DNA of 64,000 nucleotides from Aliiroseovarius sp. S1339 (GTDB lineage Bacteria; Pseudomonadota; Alphaproteobacteria; Rhodobacterales; Rhodobacteraceae), in assembly GCF_023195695.1 (NCBI RefSeq), contig NZ_JALPQG010000008.1, positions 142,195 to 206,194 on the forward strand. Reading direction: 5' to 3'. Below the pieces are notes generated by a model, which ran no database searches, was not told the DNA's origin, and worked only from the letters and a program-made list of their open reading frames with translations. Position numbers and translations under genes: made by a program. Positions 37,628-47,578 of the stretch are shown here, piece after piece (position 1 is the stretch's first letter; each line of letters opens with the position of its first letter).

Positions 37628-39544
37628 TTGGGCAACGCGAGAAATTTCGCTTTCTGGATCGTACTGTTCCTGTTGATCTTGGCCTTGTTCAACCTGTTTT
37701 CGAACGGGCAAGCAGGGCTGGCTGCATCGCAGGTCAGCTTTTCAGAATTTGTGACCTCTGTCGAAGGGGACGAGGTCAAGACCGCGACCATCGATGGCGA
37801 GAAAGTCATCTATCAGGCCGCAGACGGCAAGATGTACCAAACCATTGTGCCGCGTGACGCCGAGGTGTCGGGCCTGCTGATCGACAATGGGGTCGAACTG
37901 AAAGCCGAGCCGCAGCAGCAATCCAGCTTTATGAGCTTGATGACATTGCTTCTACCGGTGATTCTGCTGATCGGATTCTGGTTCTTTATGATGAACCGGA
38001 TGCAAGGTCGCGGGGGCGGCGGGGCCATGGGCTTTGGCAAATCGAAGGCCAAGATGCTGACCGAACGCGAAGGTCGTGTGACCTTTGACGACGTGGCGGG
38101 CATTGATGAAGCCAAGGAAGAACTGGAAGAGATCGTCGAATTCCTGCGCAATCCGCAGAAGTTCAGCCGCCTTGGTGGACAGATTCCCAAAGGTGCGCTG
38201 CTGGTTGGCCCTCCGGGCACTGGTAAAACGCTTCTGGCGCGCGCCATTGCTGGCGAGGCTGGTGTGCCGTTCTTCACCATTTCAGGCTCTGACTTCGTTG
38301 AAATGTTCGTGGGTGTCGGCGCAAGCCGTGTGCGCGATATGTTCGAACAGGCCAAGAAAAACGCGCCCTGCATCGTCTTTATCGACGAGATTGACGCGGT
38401 GGGCCGTTCACGTGGTGCCGGTTACGGCGGCGGGAACGATGAACGCGAACAGACGTTGAACCAATTGCTGGTCGAAATGGACGGCTTTGAAGCGAACGAG
38501 GGTGTGATCATCCTTGCCGCCACCAACCGTCGCGATGTTCTGGACCCAGCACTTCTGCGCCCCGGTCGTTTTGACCGTCAGGTCACCGTGCCAAACCCCG
38601 ACATCAAAGGTCGTGAGAAGATTTTGGGCGTTCATGCCCGCAAAGTGCCGCTGGGCCCTGACGCCGATATGCGCATCATTGCGCGCGGCACGCCGGGCAT
38701 GTCGGGCGCCGATCTGGCGAACCTGGTGAACGAAGCTGCCTTGATGGCCGCACGTATTGGCCGCCGTTTCGTGACCATGGAAGATTTCGAGAACGCGAAG
38801 GACAAGGTCATGATGGGGGCCGAGCGCCGCTCGATGGTGCTGACTGACGACCAGAAGGAAAAGACGGCTTATCACGAGGCCGGCCACGCCGTGGTTGGCC
38901 TGACCCTGCCGCAATGTGATCCGGTCTATAAGGCGACGATCATCCCGCGCGGTGGGGCATTGGGTATGGTTGTGTCCTTGCCCGAAATTGATCGCCTGAA
39001 TTGGCACAAGTCGGAATGCGAAGAAAAACTTGCCATGACCATGGCCGGTAAAGCCGCCGAGATTATCAAATATGGCGAAGAAAACGTGTCCAACGGTCCT
39101 GCTGGCGATATCCAGCAGGCCTCTGGTCTGGCACGCGCCATGGTGATGCGCTGGGGCATGTCCGACAAAGTGGGCAACATTGATTACGCCGAGGCGGCCG
39201 AGGGGTATTCGGGCAACACGGCGGGCTTCTCGGTGTCGGCGCATACCAAAGAACTGATCGAGGGCGAGGTGAAGCGCTTCATCCAAGACGGCTATGACAC
39301 CGCGTTCAAGATCCTTTCTGAAAAGAAAGAGGAATGGGAAAACCTGGCGCAGGGGCTTTTGGAATATGAAACCCTGACTGGTGAAGAAATCAAACGCGTC
39401 ATGAAGGGCGAGTTGCCCACGAAAAGCGAAGATGACGACACGCCAGACGAAGGCAGCGCGCCATCGGTTACCGCGATTCCGAAAACCAAGCCGCGCGCGA
39501 AGCCTCCGGGCGAAGGCGACTTGGAACCAGAACCTACGGCTTGA
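37628..39544 (+). CDS. ftsH: ATP-dependent zinc metalloprotease FtsH
   Basis: 638 residues. Two membrane helices ([18 protein letters not shown] and [20 protein letters not shown]) flank the periplasmic domain. AAA+ module: Walker [13 protein letters not shown] (about 195), Walker [12 protein letters not shown] (about 250), [23 protein letters not shown]. Zinc site HEAGH (about 416) with the distal Asp. I start at TTG (37628) because AAAGGAGA lies five bases upstream and it yields the expected N terminus GNARNFAFW; the frame before it lacks family resemblance. It degrades membrane and regulatory proteins and is capped by HflKC (20.7-22.7 kb). Confidence 0.97.
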   Translation: MGNARNFAFWIVLFLLILALFNLFSNGQAGLAASQVSFSEFVTSVEGDEVKTATIDGEKVIYQAADGKMYQTIVPRDAEVSGLLIDNGVELKAEPQQQSSFMSLMTLLLPVILLIGFWFFMMNRMQGRGGGGAMGFGKSKAKMLTEREGRVTFDDVAGIDEAKEELEEIVEFLRNPQKFSRLGGQIPKGALLVGPPGTGKTLLARAIAGEAGVPFFTISGSDFVEMFVGVGASRVRDMFEQAKKNAPCIVFIDEIDAVGRSRGAGYGGGNDEREQTLNQLLVEMDGFEANEGVIILAATNRRDVLDPALLRPGRFDRQVTVPNPDIKGREKILGVHARKVPLGPDADMRIIARGTPGMSGADLANLVNEAALMAARIGRRFVTMEDFENAKDKVMMGAERRSMVLTDDQKEKTAYHEAGHAVVGLTLPQCDPVYKATIIPRGGALGMVVSLPEIDRLNWHKSECEEKLAMTMAGKAAEIIKYGEENVSNGPAGDIQQASGLARAMVMRWGMSDKVGNIDYAEAAEGYSGNTAGFSVSAHTKELIEGEVKRFIQDGYDTAFKILSEKKEEWENLAQGLLEYETLTGEEIKRVMKGELPTKSEDDDTPDEGSAPSVTAIPKTKPRAKPPGEGDLEPEPTA

Positions 39545-39566
39545 TCGCAGACACACAGCTACCAAA

Positions 39567-39596
39567 CCCCCGAAGGTTAGCTCCTTCGGGGGTTTT
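39567..39596 (+). terminator. Intrinsic terminator after ftsH
   Basis: CCCCCGAAGG (39567-39576) and CCTTCGGGGG (39583-39592) form a perfect 10-bp stem with a six-base loop followed by TTTT. It closes the long ruvC-to-ftsH run. Confidence 0.92.
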
Positions 39597-39686
39597 CTTT
39601 GTTGCCGGCTTTGCGCAGGAAACGGGTCGCCTGCGCCCGGTTACGTTTGGCATCAATGGCCACAACAAGGTCATTGGAAAAGACAT

Positions 39687-40604
39687 ATGAAACAACCGCC
39701 TTCCTTGTCACTGGACATTGCAAGTTTTGCCATGCTTGTGCTTCTGGCCGCCATCTGGGGCGGGTCGTTCTTCTTTGCTGAGGTCGCATTGCGAGAATTG
39801 TCACCCCTAACCATCACCCTTCATCGGGTGTTCTGGGCGGTGCCGATCCTGTGGCTGATCGTGCGTGCCAAACGCATCCAGCTGCCAAGATCGCCCCGGA
39901 TCTGGGGCAGCTATCTGGTGATGGGCGCGTTGAATAACGCGATCCCGTTCACCCTGATTTTCTGGGGGCAGACCCAAATTGAAAGCGGCATGGCGTCAAT
40001 TCTGAACGCCACGACGGCGGTGTTAGGTGCGGTGGTGGCCGGGCTTTTGTTGAAAGACGAACCCCTGACCCCGCGCAAACTGATAGGCGCCGCACTGGGT
40101 GTGGTCGGGGTTGGTTTCATCATGGGGCGTGGGATATTGTCTGACTTCAACCTGGCAAATCTAGCCCAACTTGCAGTGTTGGCGGCGGCCTTGTCCTATG
40201 CGTTTGCCAGCGTCTGGGGCAGGGTGCAGCTTGCCGCGCAGCCGCCCTTGATGAACGCGCTTGGGATGGTGATGGGCAGCGTTGTTCTGATGGTGCCGAT
40301 CGTCCTTCTTGTCGATGGGGTGCCAAGCGTGCATCTGTCGCTTCCGGTGTGGGGCGCTGTGTTTGGCATTTCGGCCTTGTCGACGTCGCTGGCCTATGTG
40401 CTGTATTTCGCCATCCTCGTTCGGGCGGGCGCGGCCAATCTGATGCTGGTCACGCTGTTGGTCCCACCCTTTGCCATTGCACTTGGCGTGATGTTTCTTG
40501 GTGAAAGCCTGCCAGCCAGTGCCTATCTGGGCTTTGGCGTCATCGCGCTTGGCCTTGTTGTGACCGATGGGCGCTTGCTGGGTAAGTTACGTGGCAAGCA
40601 GTGA
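39687..40604 (+). CDS. EamA-family (DMT superfamily) transporter
   Basis: 305 residues, ten predicted membrane helices in two EamA repeats (first FAMLVLLAAIWGGSFFFAEVALRELSPLTITLHRVFWA, second starting around WGAVFGISALSTSLAYVLYFAILVRAGAANLML). The WGGSFFF-type motif at the first helix and the GESLPASAYLGFGVIALGLVV end are characteristic. Such proteins export amino acids or other metabolites; the substrate cannot be read. The frame opens far upstream within ftsH, but the ATG at 39687 is the only start that gives the family N terminus. It lies after the ftsH terminator. Confidence 0.92.
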   Translation: MKQPPSLSLDIASFAMLVLLAAIWGGSFFFAEVALRELSPLTITLHRVFWAVPILWLIVRAKRIQLPRSPRIWGSYLVMGALNNAIPFTLIFWGQTQIESGMASILNATTAVLGAVVAGLLLKDEPLTPRKLIGAALGVVGVGFIMGRGILSDFNLANLAQLAVLAAALSYAFASVWGRVQLAAQPPLMNALGMVMGSVVLMVPIVLLVDGVPSVHLSLPVWGAVFGISALSTSLAYVLYFAILVRAGAANLMLVTLLVPPFAIALGVMFLGESLPASAYLGFGVIALGLVVTDGRLLGKLRGKQ

Positions 40605-40691
40605 CACGCGGCGTTGCACATCGTCAGCTTTTGGTTTGCGCTTGTCTGTCCTGACCGCCAAGATGCACGCAGTTTTAGACGAGGAGCCTGG

Positions 40692-41276
40692 ATGCCCGCC
40701 CTTATCCCTACCGACCACTACGCCACGATCACGTGGTTGGGTAAAACCGCAGACCGCGACGCGACGCTGACCTCGGTCGCGTGCGATGCGGTCGAGCTGA
40801 ATTACGAGGGCATCATTGGCGAGGCACGGTCTGGCATAACGCGATCCTCGTGCCCGCGCGTGACCAACCAGTATCCGCTTGGCACCGAAATTCGAAATGT
40901 CCGACAGATCTCGGTTCTGTCCGCAGAAGAGCTGGCCGAAATCGCAAGCGCGCTGGATTTAGACCAGATCGACCCTGCATGGTTGGGCGCGTCGATGGTG
41001 GTCGAGGGGCTGCCCGACTTCACGCACTTGCCGCCCTCGGCGCGACTTCAGGCGGATAACGGCGCGGCATTGGTGGTGGATATGGAAAACCGCCCCTGCA
41101 ATTACGTCAGCCGCGAATTGGAACGTGTGCGGCCAGGGCACGGACTTGGCTTCAAGCCTGCCGCCAAGGACAAACGCGGTGTCACGGTCTGGGTCGAACA
41201 TCCGGGCACGCTGAAGCTGGGGGATCAGTTACGTCTGCATATTCCCGACCAAAGGGCGTGGCAGCCCACGGGGTAG
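40692..41276 (+). CDS. MOSC-domain protein
   Basis: 194 residues. The MOSC core is recognised by GEARSGITRSSCPRVTNQYPLGTEIRNVRQISVLSAEEL, with the cysteine expected to carry or transfer sulphur, followed by LGASMVVEGLPDFTHLPPSARLQ and NRPCNYVSRELE. MOSC proteins occur with molybdenum cofactor sulphuration and N-hydroxylated base reduction, but no moco gene is adjacent. GAGGAG lies five bases before the ATG at 40692. Confidence 0.87.
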   Translation: MPALIPTDHYATITWLGKTADRDATLTSVACDAVELNYEGIIGEARSGITRSSCPRVTNQYPLGTEIRNVRQISVLSAEELAEIASALDLDQIDPAWLGASMVVEGLPDFTHLPPSARLQADNGAALVVDMENRPCNYVSRELERVRPGHGLGFKPAAKDKRGVTVWVEHPGTLKLGDQLRLHIPDQRAWQPTG

Positions 41277-41409
41277 GGCGTTATTGGCCGGTGATCCCGC
41301 CAGCCTTGGCGCAGCCGGGCCGACGGGCTTTCCGACGAATTCTGCGGCAAACATGTCGGATTCCACCCTATGGGGGGGTATCAGTGCAGATATGTATCGA
41401 AAAGCATAT

Positions 41410-41436
41410 GATCGCAGGATTTACAGGGCTGCGATC
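41410..41436 (+). promoter_or_regulatory. Inverted repeat in the fhs leader
   Basis: GATCGCAG (41410-41417) and CTGCGATC (41429-41436) are exact complements separated by 11 bases, 39 bases upstream of the fhs start. They could form a leader hairpin or a dimer operator. No known riboswitch is recognised. Confidence 0.35.
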
Positions 41437-41474
41437 TGACCAGAGCAAAAGCGCACCAATCTGAAGGATCTGCC

Positions 41475-43151
41475 ATGAGCTATAAATCCGACATCGAAAT
41501 TGCCCGCGAAGCCAAGAAACGCCCGATCCAAGAAATCGGCGACAAGCTGGGCATTCCGACCGAACACCTGCTTCCCTTCGGCCATGATAAGGCGAAGGTA
41601 AGTCAGGATTTCATCAACTCGGTGCAGGACCGCGAGGATGGCAAGCTGATCCTTGTGACCGCGATCAACCCGACGCCTGCGGGTGAAGGCAAGACGACGA
41701 CGACCGTGGGTCTGGGTGATGGCCTGAACCGGATTGGCAAAAAGGCGATGATCTGCATCCGCGAAGCGTCGCTTGGGCCGAACTTCGGGATGAAGGGTGG
41801 TGCGGCTGGTGGTGGTTACGCGCAGGTCGTGCCGATGGAGGATATGAACCTTCATTTCACCGGCGATTTCCACGCCATCACTTCGGCGCACAGCCTGTTG
41901 TCGGCGATGATCGACAACCACATCTATTGGGGCAACGAGCTTGAGATTGACGAACGCCGTATTGCGTGGCGTCGCGTGGTCGACATGAACGACCGCGCAC
42001 TGCGCGATATCGTGGTGTCGCTGGGTGGTGTATCAAACGGCTTCGCACGTCAGACGGGGTATGACATCACCGTCGCGTCTGAGGTCATGGCGATCCTGTG
42101 TCTGTCCAACAATCTGTCAGACTTGGAGAAGCGTCTGGGCGACATCATCGTGGCTTATACCCGCGAACGCAAAGCGATCTATTGCCGCGACATCGGCGCG
42201 CATGGCGCAATGACAGTGCTGTTGAAGGACGCGATGCAGCCCAACCTTGTGCAAACCTTGGAAAACAACCCGGCCTTTGTGCATGGCGGCCCGTTTGCCA
42301 ATATCGCGCATGGCTGCAACTCGGCGATTGCGACCAAGACCGCGATGAAGCTGACGGATTATGTGGTAACCGAAGCTGGTTTCGGGGCCGATCTGGGTGC
42401 CGAGAAGTTCATGAACATCAAGTGTCGCAAGGCTGGCATTGCGCCGTCTGTCGTGGTGCTGGTTGCCACCGTGCGCGCGATGAAGATGAATGGCGGCGTG
42501 GCCAAGGCCGATCTGGGCGCGGAAAACGTCGCGGCTGTTCAGGCTGGCTGCCCGAACCTTGGTCGCCACATCGAGAACCTCAAATCCTTTGGCGTGCCGG
42601 TTGTGGTGGCGATCAACCACTTTGTCACGGACACCGATGCCGAGGTGCAGGCGGTGAAGGATTATGTGGATAGCCACGGGTCCGAGGCGATCCTGTCGCG
42701 CCACTGGGAACTGGGGTCGGAAGGGTCAGAGGATCTGGCAAAACGTGTGGCCGAGATTGCGGATGCAGACATCGCCAGCTTCGCGCCGATCTATCCCGAC
42801 GAGATGCCACTGATGGAGAAAATCGAAACCATCGCCAAGCGCATCTATCGCGCTGACGAGGTTTTGGCCGACAACAAAGTGCGCAACCAGTTGCGCGATT
42901 GGGAGGAAGCCGGATATGGCAACCTGCCGGTCTGTATGGCCAAGACGCAATACAGCTTCTCGACCGACCCGACCTTGCGCGGCGCGCCCACCGGCCATTC
43001 GGTGCCGGTGCGCGAAGTGCGGCTGTCGGCGGGCGCGGGTTTCGTTGTTGTTGTCTGCGGCGAGATCATGACCATGCCGGGCCTGCCGCGTAAACCTGCG
43101 GCGCTGTCCATTGGTCTGAATGACGAAGGAGAGATCGAAGGCCTGTTCTGA
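41475..43151 (+). CDS. fhs: Formate--tetrahydrofolate ligase
   Basis: 558 residues. ATP-binding [18 protein letters not shown] (about 64-81), the folate/formyl-phosphate region [40 protein letters not shown] (about 96-135) and the C-terminal [15 protein letters not shown] match the tetrameric enzyme making 10-formyl-THF from formate. A C1 unit made here can be passed to FolD encoded next. AAGGATCTGCC precedes the ATG. Confidence 0.98.
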   Translation: MSYKSDIEIAREAKKRPIQEIGDKLGIPTEHLLPFGHDKAKVSQDFINSVQDREDGKLILVTAINPTPAGEGKTTTTVGLGDGLNRIGKKAMICIREASLGPNFGMKGGAAGGGYAQVVPMEDMNLHFTGDFHAITSAHSLLSAMIDNHIYWGNELEIDERRIAWRRVVDMNDRALRDIVVSLGGVSNGFARQTGYDITVASEVMAILCLSNNLSDLEKRLGDIIVAYTRERKAIYCRDIGAHGAMTVLLKDAMQPNLVQTLENNPAFVHGGPFANIAHGCNSAIATKTAMKLTDYVVTEAGFGADLGAEKFMNIKCRKAGIAPSVVVLVATVRAMKMNGGVAKADLGAENVAAVQAGCPNLGRHIENLKSFGVPVVVAINHFVTDTDAEVQAVKDYVDSHGSEAILSRHWELGSEGSEDLAKRVAEIADADIASFAPIYPDEMPLMEKIETIAKRIYRADEVLADNKVRNQLRDWEEAGYGNLPVCMAKTQYSFSTDPTLRGAPTGHSVPVREVRLSAGAGFVVVVCGEIMTMPGLPRKPAALSIGLNDEGEIEGLF

Positions 43152-43158
43152 TCAAGAC

Positions 43159-43193
43159 GGGGCGCGGCGCGGGCTTACCTGTTGCCGCGCCCC
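43159..43193 (+). terminator. Strong hairpin between fhs and folD
   Basis: GGGGCGCGGC (43159-43168) pairs perfectly with GCCGCGCCCC (43184-43193) over a 15-base loop, seven bases after the fhs stop. There is no T run, so it more likely stabilises the fhs 3' end or slows read-through into folD than terminates fully. Confidence 0.5.
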
Positions 43194-43253
43194 GGCCTGT
43201 TCTGATACCGGTCAGCCCAGAGACCCATTTACACGATACAAGGAGAGTGGGCC

Positions 43254-44156
43254 ATGACAGCTCAGATCATTGATGGCAAAGCCTTCGCGGCCACGGTGCG
43301 CGAAAAGGTCGCCGCCCATGTGGCGCGCGTGAAAGACGAAAGCGGCATCACGCCCGGTCTGGCCGTCGTGCTGGTGGGCGAAGACCCCGCCAGCCAGGTC
43401 TATGTCCGCTCGAAAGGCAAGCAGACCGTCGAAGTCGGCATGAACAGCTATGAGCACAAGTTGGAGGCGGACACGTCCGAGGCCGACCTTCTGGCGCTGA
43501 TCGGCAAGCTGAACAATGACTCGGCTGTGCACGGTATTCTTGTGCAATTGCCATTGCCCGGCCATCTGAACGAAGACCTCGTCATCAACTCCATCGACCC
43601 GACAAAAGACGTGGACGGGTTTCACATCTCGAATGTCGGCCTGTTGGGCACGGGGCAGAAGTCCATGGTGCCCTGCACGCCGCTGGGCTGCCTGATGATG
43701 CTGCGCGACCATCACGGGTCGCTGACGGGTCTGGATGCGGTAGTGATTGGCCGGTCCAACATCGTCGGCAAACCGATGGCGCAATTGCTGTTGGGCGACA
43801 GTTGCACCGTCACCATCGCGCACAGTCGCACCAAAGACTTGCCCGACGTTGTGGGCCGCGCCGATATCGTTGTGGCCGCAGTGGGACGCCCTGAGATGGT
43901 GCCTGGCGACTGGATCAAAGACGGTGCCACGGTGATTGATGTGGGCATCAACCGCATCGACGCGCCCGAGAAGGGCGAGGGCAAGACCCGCCTTGTGGGC
44001 GACGTGCATTTCGAAAGTGCGGCCAAAGTTGCCGGTGCGATTACCCCCGTGCCGGGTGGCGTTGGCCCGATGACGATCGCCTGCCTGCTGGCCAACACCC
44101 TGACGGCGTGCTGCCGTGCAAACGGGCTGGTCGAACCCGAAGGCCTGACCGCCTAA
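43254..44156 (+). CDS. folD: Bifunctional methylenetetrahydrofolate dehydrogenase/cyclohydrolase
   Basis: 300 residues. The catalytic region [19 protein letters not shown] (about 44-62, Tyr and Lys of YVRSK), [27 protein letters not shown] (about 100-126), NADP-binding [16 protein letters not shown] (about 164-179) and [18 protein letters not shown] near the end are diagnostic. It interconverts methylene-, methenyl- and 10-formyl-THF, complementing Fhs. GGAGAG precedes the ATG. Confidence 0.97.
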   Translation: MTAQIIDGKAFAATVREKVAAHVARVKDESGITPGLAVVLVGEDPASQVYVRSKGKQTVEVGMNSYEHKLEADTSEADLLALIGKLNNDSAVHGILVQLPLPGHLNEDLVINSIDPTKDVDGFHISNVGLLGTGQKSMVPCTPLGCLMMLRDHHGSLTGLDAVVIGRSNIVGKPMAQLLLGDSCTVTIAHSRTKDLPDVVGRADIVVAAVGRPEMVPGDWIKDGATVIDVGINRIDAPEKGEGKTRLVGDVHFESAAKVAGAITPVPGGVGPMTIACLLANTLTACCRANGLVEPEGLTA

Positions 44157-44183
44157 ACACCGCGTCAATCAAAGCGCTACCGA

Positions 44184-44209
44184 GGGCGGATTTCGATCCG
44201 CCCTTTTTT
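44184..44209 (+). terminator. Intrinsic terminator after folD
   Basis: GGGCGGAT (44184-44191) and ATCCGCCC (44196-44203) form an 8-bp stem capped by a TTCG tetraloop and followed by TTTTTT. This is a textbook terminator, 28 bases after the folD stop. Confidence 0.95.
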
Positions 44210-44410
44210 GTGTGCTCTCGCCTGTTGCCCCAACTGTTGCACGGCGAACACTCTGATCCTGCGTCGGAATTATTTAGAATCGCCCAAAGAAATATTCTGT
44301 TAATCTTTTCAACGTTAACGCGACGCAAAAAAGTCGCGGGCAATTGAGCAGTCGACTGCGGCCATCAAGCCGCGAGGAGAGGGCGTTTTAACAAACGCTG
44401 CAGGTAGAAC

Positions 44411-45463
44411 ATGTCTATTTCCATATATGGTGCCTTTCGCACCAATACGTCTATGTCGGCCAATACGGCGACCTACGCCACGATTGGATCGACGTTCCAG
44501 ATCAATTCTTACAGCAAAATCTCGATCACAGATGGCGGCGACCCTTCGATCATTACAGGCGACAACGTCACGAACGAGACGCCAAATGACCCAAGCCAAA
44601 CCTACAATGGTGAGGTCATCATTTGGGATTATACGATTCAAGTCACCGACGGCTCGAACACCTACGAAGTGGGTGTTATGGACTGGGACATTAACGGCAA
44701 CGGAACGTACCAATGGCCGACCGGTGAACAGGGGTATTTCATTGCGTTTCTGAACGGCGACATACCTCCGGTGAACACGACGCTAACGGTGGTGGCGGTT
44801 ACAGATAACGGACCGTCCATTCCCGTCAGCTCGGTCGTGCCTTGCTTTGTTGCAGGCACGTTGATTGATACGCCTAGCGGGCCGCAGAAGATCGAGAAGC
44901 TCAGAGCGGGCGACGATGTCCTGACGCTGGACAATGGCCCGAAGCGGATCCGCTGGATCGGTGCGCGCACATTAAGTATCCGCGAGATAGTGTTGAAACC
45001 AAAGCTGAAACCGATCCGCATCAAGGCTGGCGCGCTGGGGGCGAACTTGCCGTTGCGCGACCTCTGCGTGTCACCACAACACCGGGTGCTGGTGCGTTCA
45101 CCCATCGCCAAACGGATGTTTGGCGGCGAAGAGGCGCTGATCCCGGCCCATAAACTGGTCGACATTCCCGGTATCTTCACCGACACGGTCGACGGGCCGG
45201 TGACCTACATGCATTTGCTGCTGGACAGCCACGAGATTGTCTTTTCCGAAGGTGCGCCGACCGAAAGCTTGTTCACTGGGAAAGAGGCCCTGAAAAGTGT
45301 TGGGGACGATGCGTATGACGAGATAATATCGCTGTTTCCCCAACTTGCGGCGTCTGATTACCTGCCCGCAATGGCACGGTTCTGTCCGCCGAAAGGCAAG
45401 CACATGAAAACATTGGTGCGCCGACACGTTTCTAACCAGAAACCGTTATTGGCGGTGCAATAA
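44411..45463 (+). CDS. Hint (Hedgehog/intein) domain protein
   Basis: 350 residues. The first about 140 are Thr/Asn/Asp-rich with repeated beta-strand character and no recognised domain. A Hint domain then begins exactly at PCFVAGTLIDTPSG (nucleophile Cys about 145) and continues with IEKLRAGDDVLTLDNGPKRIRWIGAR and the conserved His block LCVSPQHRVLV (about 219). The C-terminal Asn and extein junction of inteins are absent, so a Hedgehog-type Hint with N-terminal thioester cleavage is expected. It has no obvious signal peptide; related roseobacter proteins are thought to be secreted. Its leader holds CGCGAC/GTCGCG and a 12-bp palindrome (44348-44359). It is convergent with the crotonase. Confidence 0.85.
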   Translation: MSISIYGAFRTNTSMSANTATYATIGSTFQINSYSKISITDGGDPSIITGDNVTNETPNDPSQTYNGEVIIWDYTIQVTDGSNTYEVGVMDWDINGNGTYQWPTGEQGYFIAFLNGDIPPVNTTLTVVAVTDNGPSIPVSSVVPCFVAGTLIDTPSGPQKIEKLRAGDDVLTLDNGPKRIRWIGARTLSIREIVLKPKLKPIRIKAGALGANLPLRDLCVSPQHRVLVRSPIAKRMFGGEEALIPAHKLVDIPGIFTDTVDGPVTYMHLLLDSHEIVFSEGAPTESLFTGKEALKSVGDDAYDEIISLFPQLAASDYLPAMARFCPPKGKHMKTLVRRHVSNQKPLLAVQ

Positions 45464-45487
45464 TCCGTCCCCAGCGCCGTATCAGAT

Positions 45488-46282
45488 CTAATCCTTGAAG
45501 TTTGGTGGGCGTTTCTGCATGCCCGCCACCACGGCCTCCATCTGGTTGGGCTTGCCCATCAAGGCTTCCTGCACGCGGCTTTCAGCGATCAAAGTGTCTT
45601 TCACCCCCATCAACTCGGTGTCGCGGATCAGCGCCTTAGCAGCGCGGATGGCGTCGGGGGATTTCTGCGCGATCTCGGTCGCGAGTGCCTGCGCACGATC
45701 CAGTGGCGTCTCCGACAGTTCGGTAACGAACCCCCAGTTCAACGCCTGACCAGCCTCGAACTGCTCGGCGGAGTAAGTCAGTTTGCGGATTACATCGCCA
45801 CGCGCCAAGCGTCGCATCAGAACCATGCCGCCCATGTCGGGGATGATGCCCCAGCGGCCTTCCATGATCGAAAAGCGCGTATCCGGCGCGGCGATGCGCA
45901 TGTCCGCGCCCAGCATGATCTGAAACGCGCCGCCGAATGCATAGCCATGCACCGCTGCGATCACGGGTTGCGGCATCTCTGCCCAAACTATCGCGGCTGC
46001 TTGAAACAGGTTCGCGTTGCCGTGGGTGCGCTCAAGGAACACGCCGCCCTGCATGGCGAACTGCGCGATTTCGGGCATGGCGGCCAAATCCAGCCCGGCT
46101 GAGAATGCAGGCCCGTCGCCCGCCAGAACCACGGCACGAATGTCTTTGCGCGCAGCAAGGGTTTCGCCTGCGGCCACGATGGCGCGGATCATTTCAAGGT
46201 CCAGCGCGTTGCGCTTGTCGGCGCGGGTCAGGGTGACGGTGGCCACTTGGTTTTCTTCGGTGATGCGGACGCGGTCGGACAT
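45488..46282 (-). CDS. Enoyl-CoA hydratase/isomerase (crotonase) family protein
   Basis: 264 residues. The oxyanion-hole regions are AVVLAGDGPAFSAGLDLA (about 53) and AAVHGYAFGGAFQIMLGADMRIA (about 108-130), followed by FSIMEGRWGIIPDMGG, where E-to-G or other changes at the usual catalytic glutamates vary among the family. The acyl-CoA binding core is clear, but the exact reaction (hydration, isomerisation or hydrolysis) is not. It lies 60 bases from the thioesterase gene upstream on the same strand, which suggests a shared fatty-acyl-CoA function. Confidence 0.9.
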   Translation of the reverse strand: MSDRVRITEENQVATVTLTRADKRNALDLEMIRAIVAAGETLAARKDIRAVVLAGDGPAFSAGLDLAAMPEIAQFAMQGGVFLERTHGNANLFQAAAIVWAEMPQPVIAAVHGYAFGGAFQIMLGADMRIAAPDTRFSIMEGRWGIIPDMGGMVLMRRLARGDVIRKLTYSAEQFEAGQALNWGFVTELSETPLDRAQALATEIAQKSPDAIRAAKALIRDTELMGVKDTLIAESRVQEALMGKPNQMEAVVAGMQKRPPNFKD

Positions 46283-46342
46283 GGGGATCTCCTAATTGGG
46301 CGTAGGCGCGAGTGTGCCGTTTGTCGGCAGCCGGGCCAACTG

Positions 46343-46792
46343 TCACGTTGCGGCAGGTGGTGTGGACACGGGAACCATCGTGCCCAGAAGTTTGGCGATC
46401 AGCGTGCGCTGGCCGTCCTGTTCGGCCCAGACATCGGCTTCGACCGGGATCAGACGGCGGCCAATGCGCAACACGCGCCCTTCGGCGACCAGCCTGTCAC
46501 CTTTGGCGGGCGCAAGCAGGTTGATCTTGATTTCCGAGGTCAGAACCTCGTGACCGTCGGGCATGACAGACAGCGCCGCATAGCCCGCCGCTGTGTCGCC
46601 CAACGCAAAGGTCAGGGCCGCGTGACCAAACCCGTGCTGTTGGCGCATCGTGTCCGGGATCGGCGCGGTGATCTGACAAAAGCCATGCCGCAGATCGGTT
46701 ATGTCAGCGCCGATCAACGCCATCAGGTTCTGTGCCGCAAAGCTGTCGCGGATTTTTGTTACGGTGTCTTGGGGTAGGTGGGTCAAGAGCAA
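46343..46792 (-). CDS. PaaI-family hot-dog thioesterase
   Basis: 149 residues with the hot-dog fold: DLRHGFCQITAPIPDTMRQQHGFGHAALTFALGDTAAGYAALSV (about 36-79) contains the HG-x-G-H-x(8)-D signature. It hydrolyses acyl- or aryl-CoA thioesters. It runs in the same direction as the downstream crotonase, a plausible pair in acyl-CoA turnover. No paa genes are nearby. Confidence 0.88.
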   Translation of the reverse strand: MLLTHLPQDTVTKIRDSFAAQNLMALIGADITDLRHGFCQITAPIPDTMRQQHGFGHAALTFALGDTAAGYAALSVMPDGHEVLTSEIKINLLAPAKGDRLVAEGRVLRIGRRLIPVEADVWAEQDGQRTLIAKLLGTMVPVSTPPAAT

Positions 46793-46859
46793 TCCTTTGC
46801 GTCAGCCAAGACTAACATAACCCGCGCATTGTGAACCCGGAACGCGGCGTCAAACCGGG

Positions 46860-47522
46860 TTAACGCGGCATCGGGATTGGCTGCGGCGGGTCACCCAGAA
46901 GGACCGCGATGGCCTCTGGCCGCATCAGGCGCGACAGGACAGAGTGGTCGGACCGCAACCCACCCGTATAGGTGCCATAGGACGGCATGATCACCCGGTC
47001 GCCGTCAAACAACATGCAAGGCCTGCTGACCGTGCGCCCCTTGATGTGCAGTCGCGCCTTGGGGTGGAAATGCCCGGTGACCTCGCCCGCCGCGCCCACC
47101 CGTGCGATATGGCGAAAGTGCAGCGGAGGGTGCAACAGCTCGGCCAGATGGGTGCCCGCGAACTCAATCGGGCCGGGATCATGGTTGCCTTCGATCCAAA
47201 CCCAGCGGCGCCCGGCCATGAGGCGGTTCAACCACTGCGCTTCAACCTCGGGAAGGTTGTCGGACGCCTCAAGGTCATCGAAACTGTCGCCCAGACAGAC
47301 CACGGTGCGCGCGCCAGATGCCTCGATATCGGTTTGAAGACGATGCAACGTGTCGCGCGTTTCGTAAGGGGGAAGGATCGCGCCGCCCTTGCGCGCCATG
47401 CGTTCCGATTTGCCAAGATGCAGGTCGGACACGCACAAAAGCCACTCGTCCGGCCACCACAACGCACCGGATGGCAGCAAGGTCAGCTTCACCCCTGCCA
47501 AATTAAAGTCGTACCCCTTCAT
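46860..47522 (-). CDS. pdeM: Ligase-associated DNA damage response endonuclease PdeM
   Basis: 220 residues of the calcineurin-type metallophosphoesterase family. Metal ligands appear in SDLHLGKSERMARKGG (about 31-46), GDSFDD (about 77), GNHDPG (about 115) and GHFHPKA (about 150). The KSERMARKGGAILPPYETRDTL stretch is the typical PdeM signature. It follows the Lhr-like helicase gene by 57 bases on the same strand, the arrangement that gave the family its name, but no DNA ligase gene is adjacent. Confidence 0.9.
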   Translation of the reverse strand: MKGYDFNLAGVKLTLLPSGALWWPDEWLLCVSDLHLGKSERMARKGGAILPPYETRDTLHRLQTDIEASGARTVVCLGDSFDDLEASDNLPEVEAQWLNRLMAGRRWVWIEGNHDPGPIEFAGTHLAELLHPPLHFRHIARVGAAGEVTGHFHPKARLHIKGRTVSRPCMLFDGDRVIMPSYGTYTGGLRSDHSVLSRLMRPEAIAVLLGDPPQPIPMPR

Positions 47523-47578
47523 ATAGTCTAGAAAGTCGATTTCCCGCGTTATTGCAAGCTATTACGACGCGTGGCGCG

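Noticed and set aside
38408..39565. 385-residue open frame antisense to ftsH
   Set aside because: Shadow of the FtsH coding strand; no ribosome site or recognisable domain.
43212..44168. 318-residue open frame antisense to folD
   Set aside because: Shadow frame; FolD has all its catalytic motifs on the plus strand.
44252..44280. TGATCC followed by TAGAA upstream of the Hint gene, like a Rhodobacter RpoE promoter
   Set aside because: The spacing of 15 bases is shorter than I expect for that consensus, and one matching half is not enough.
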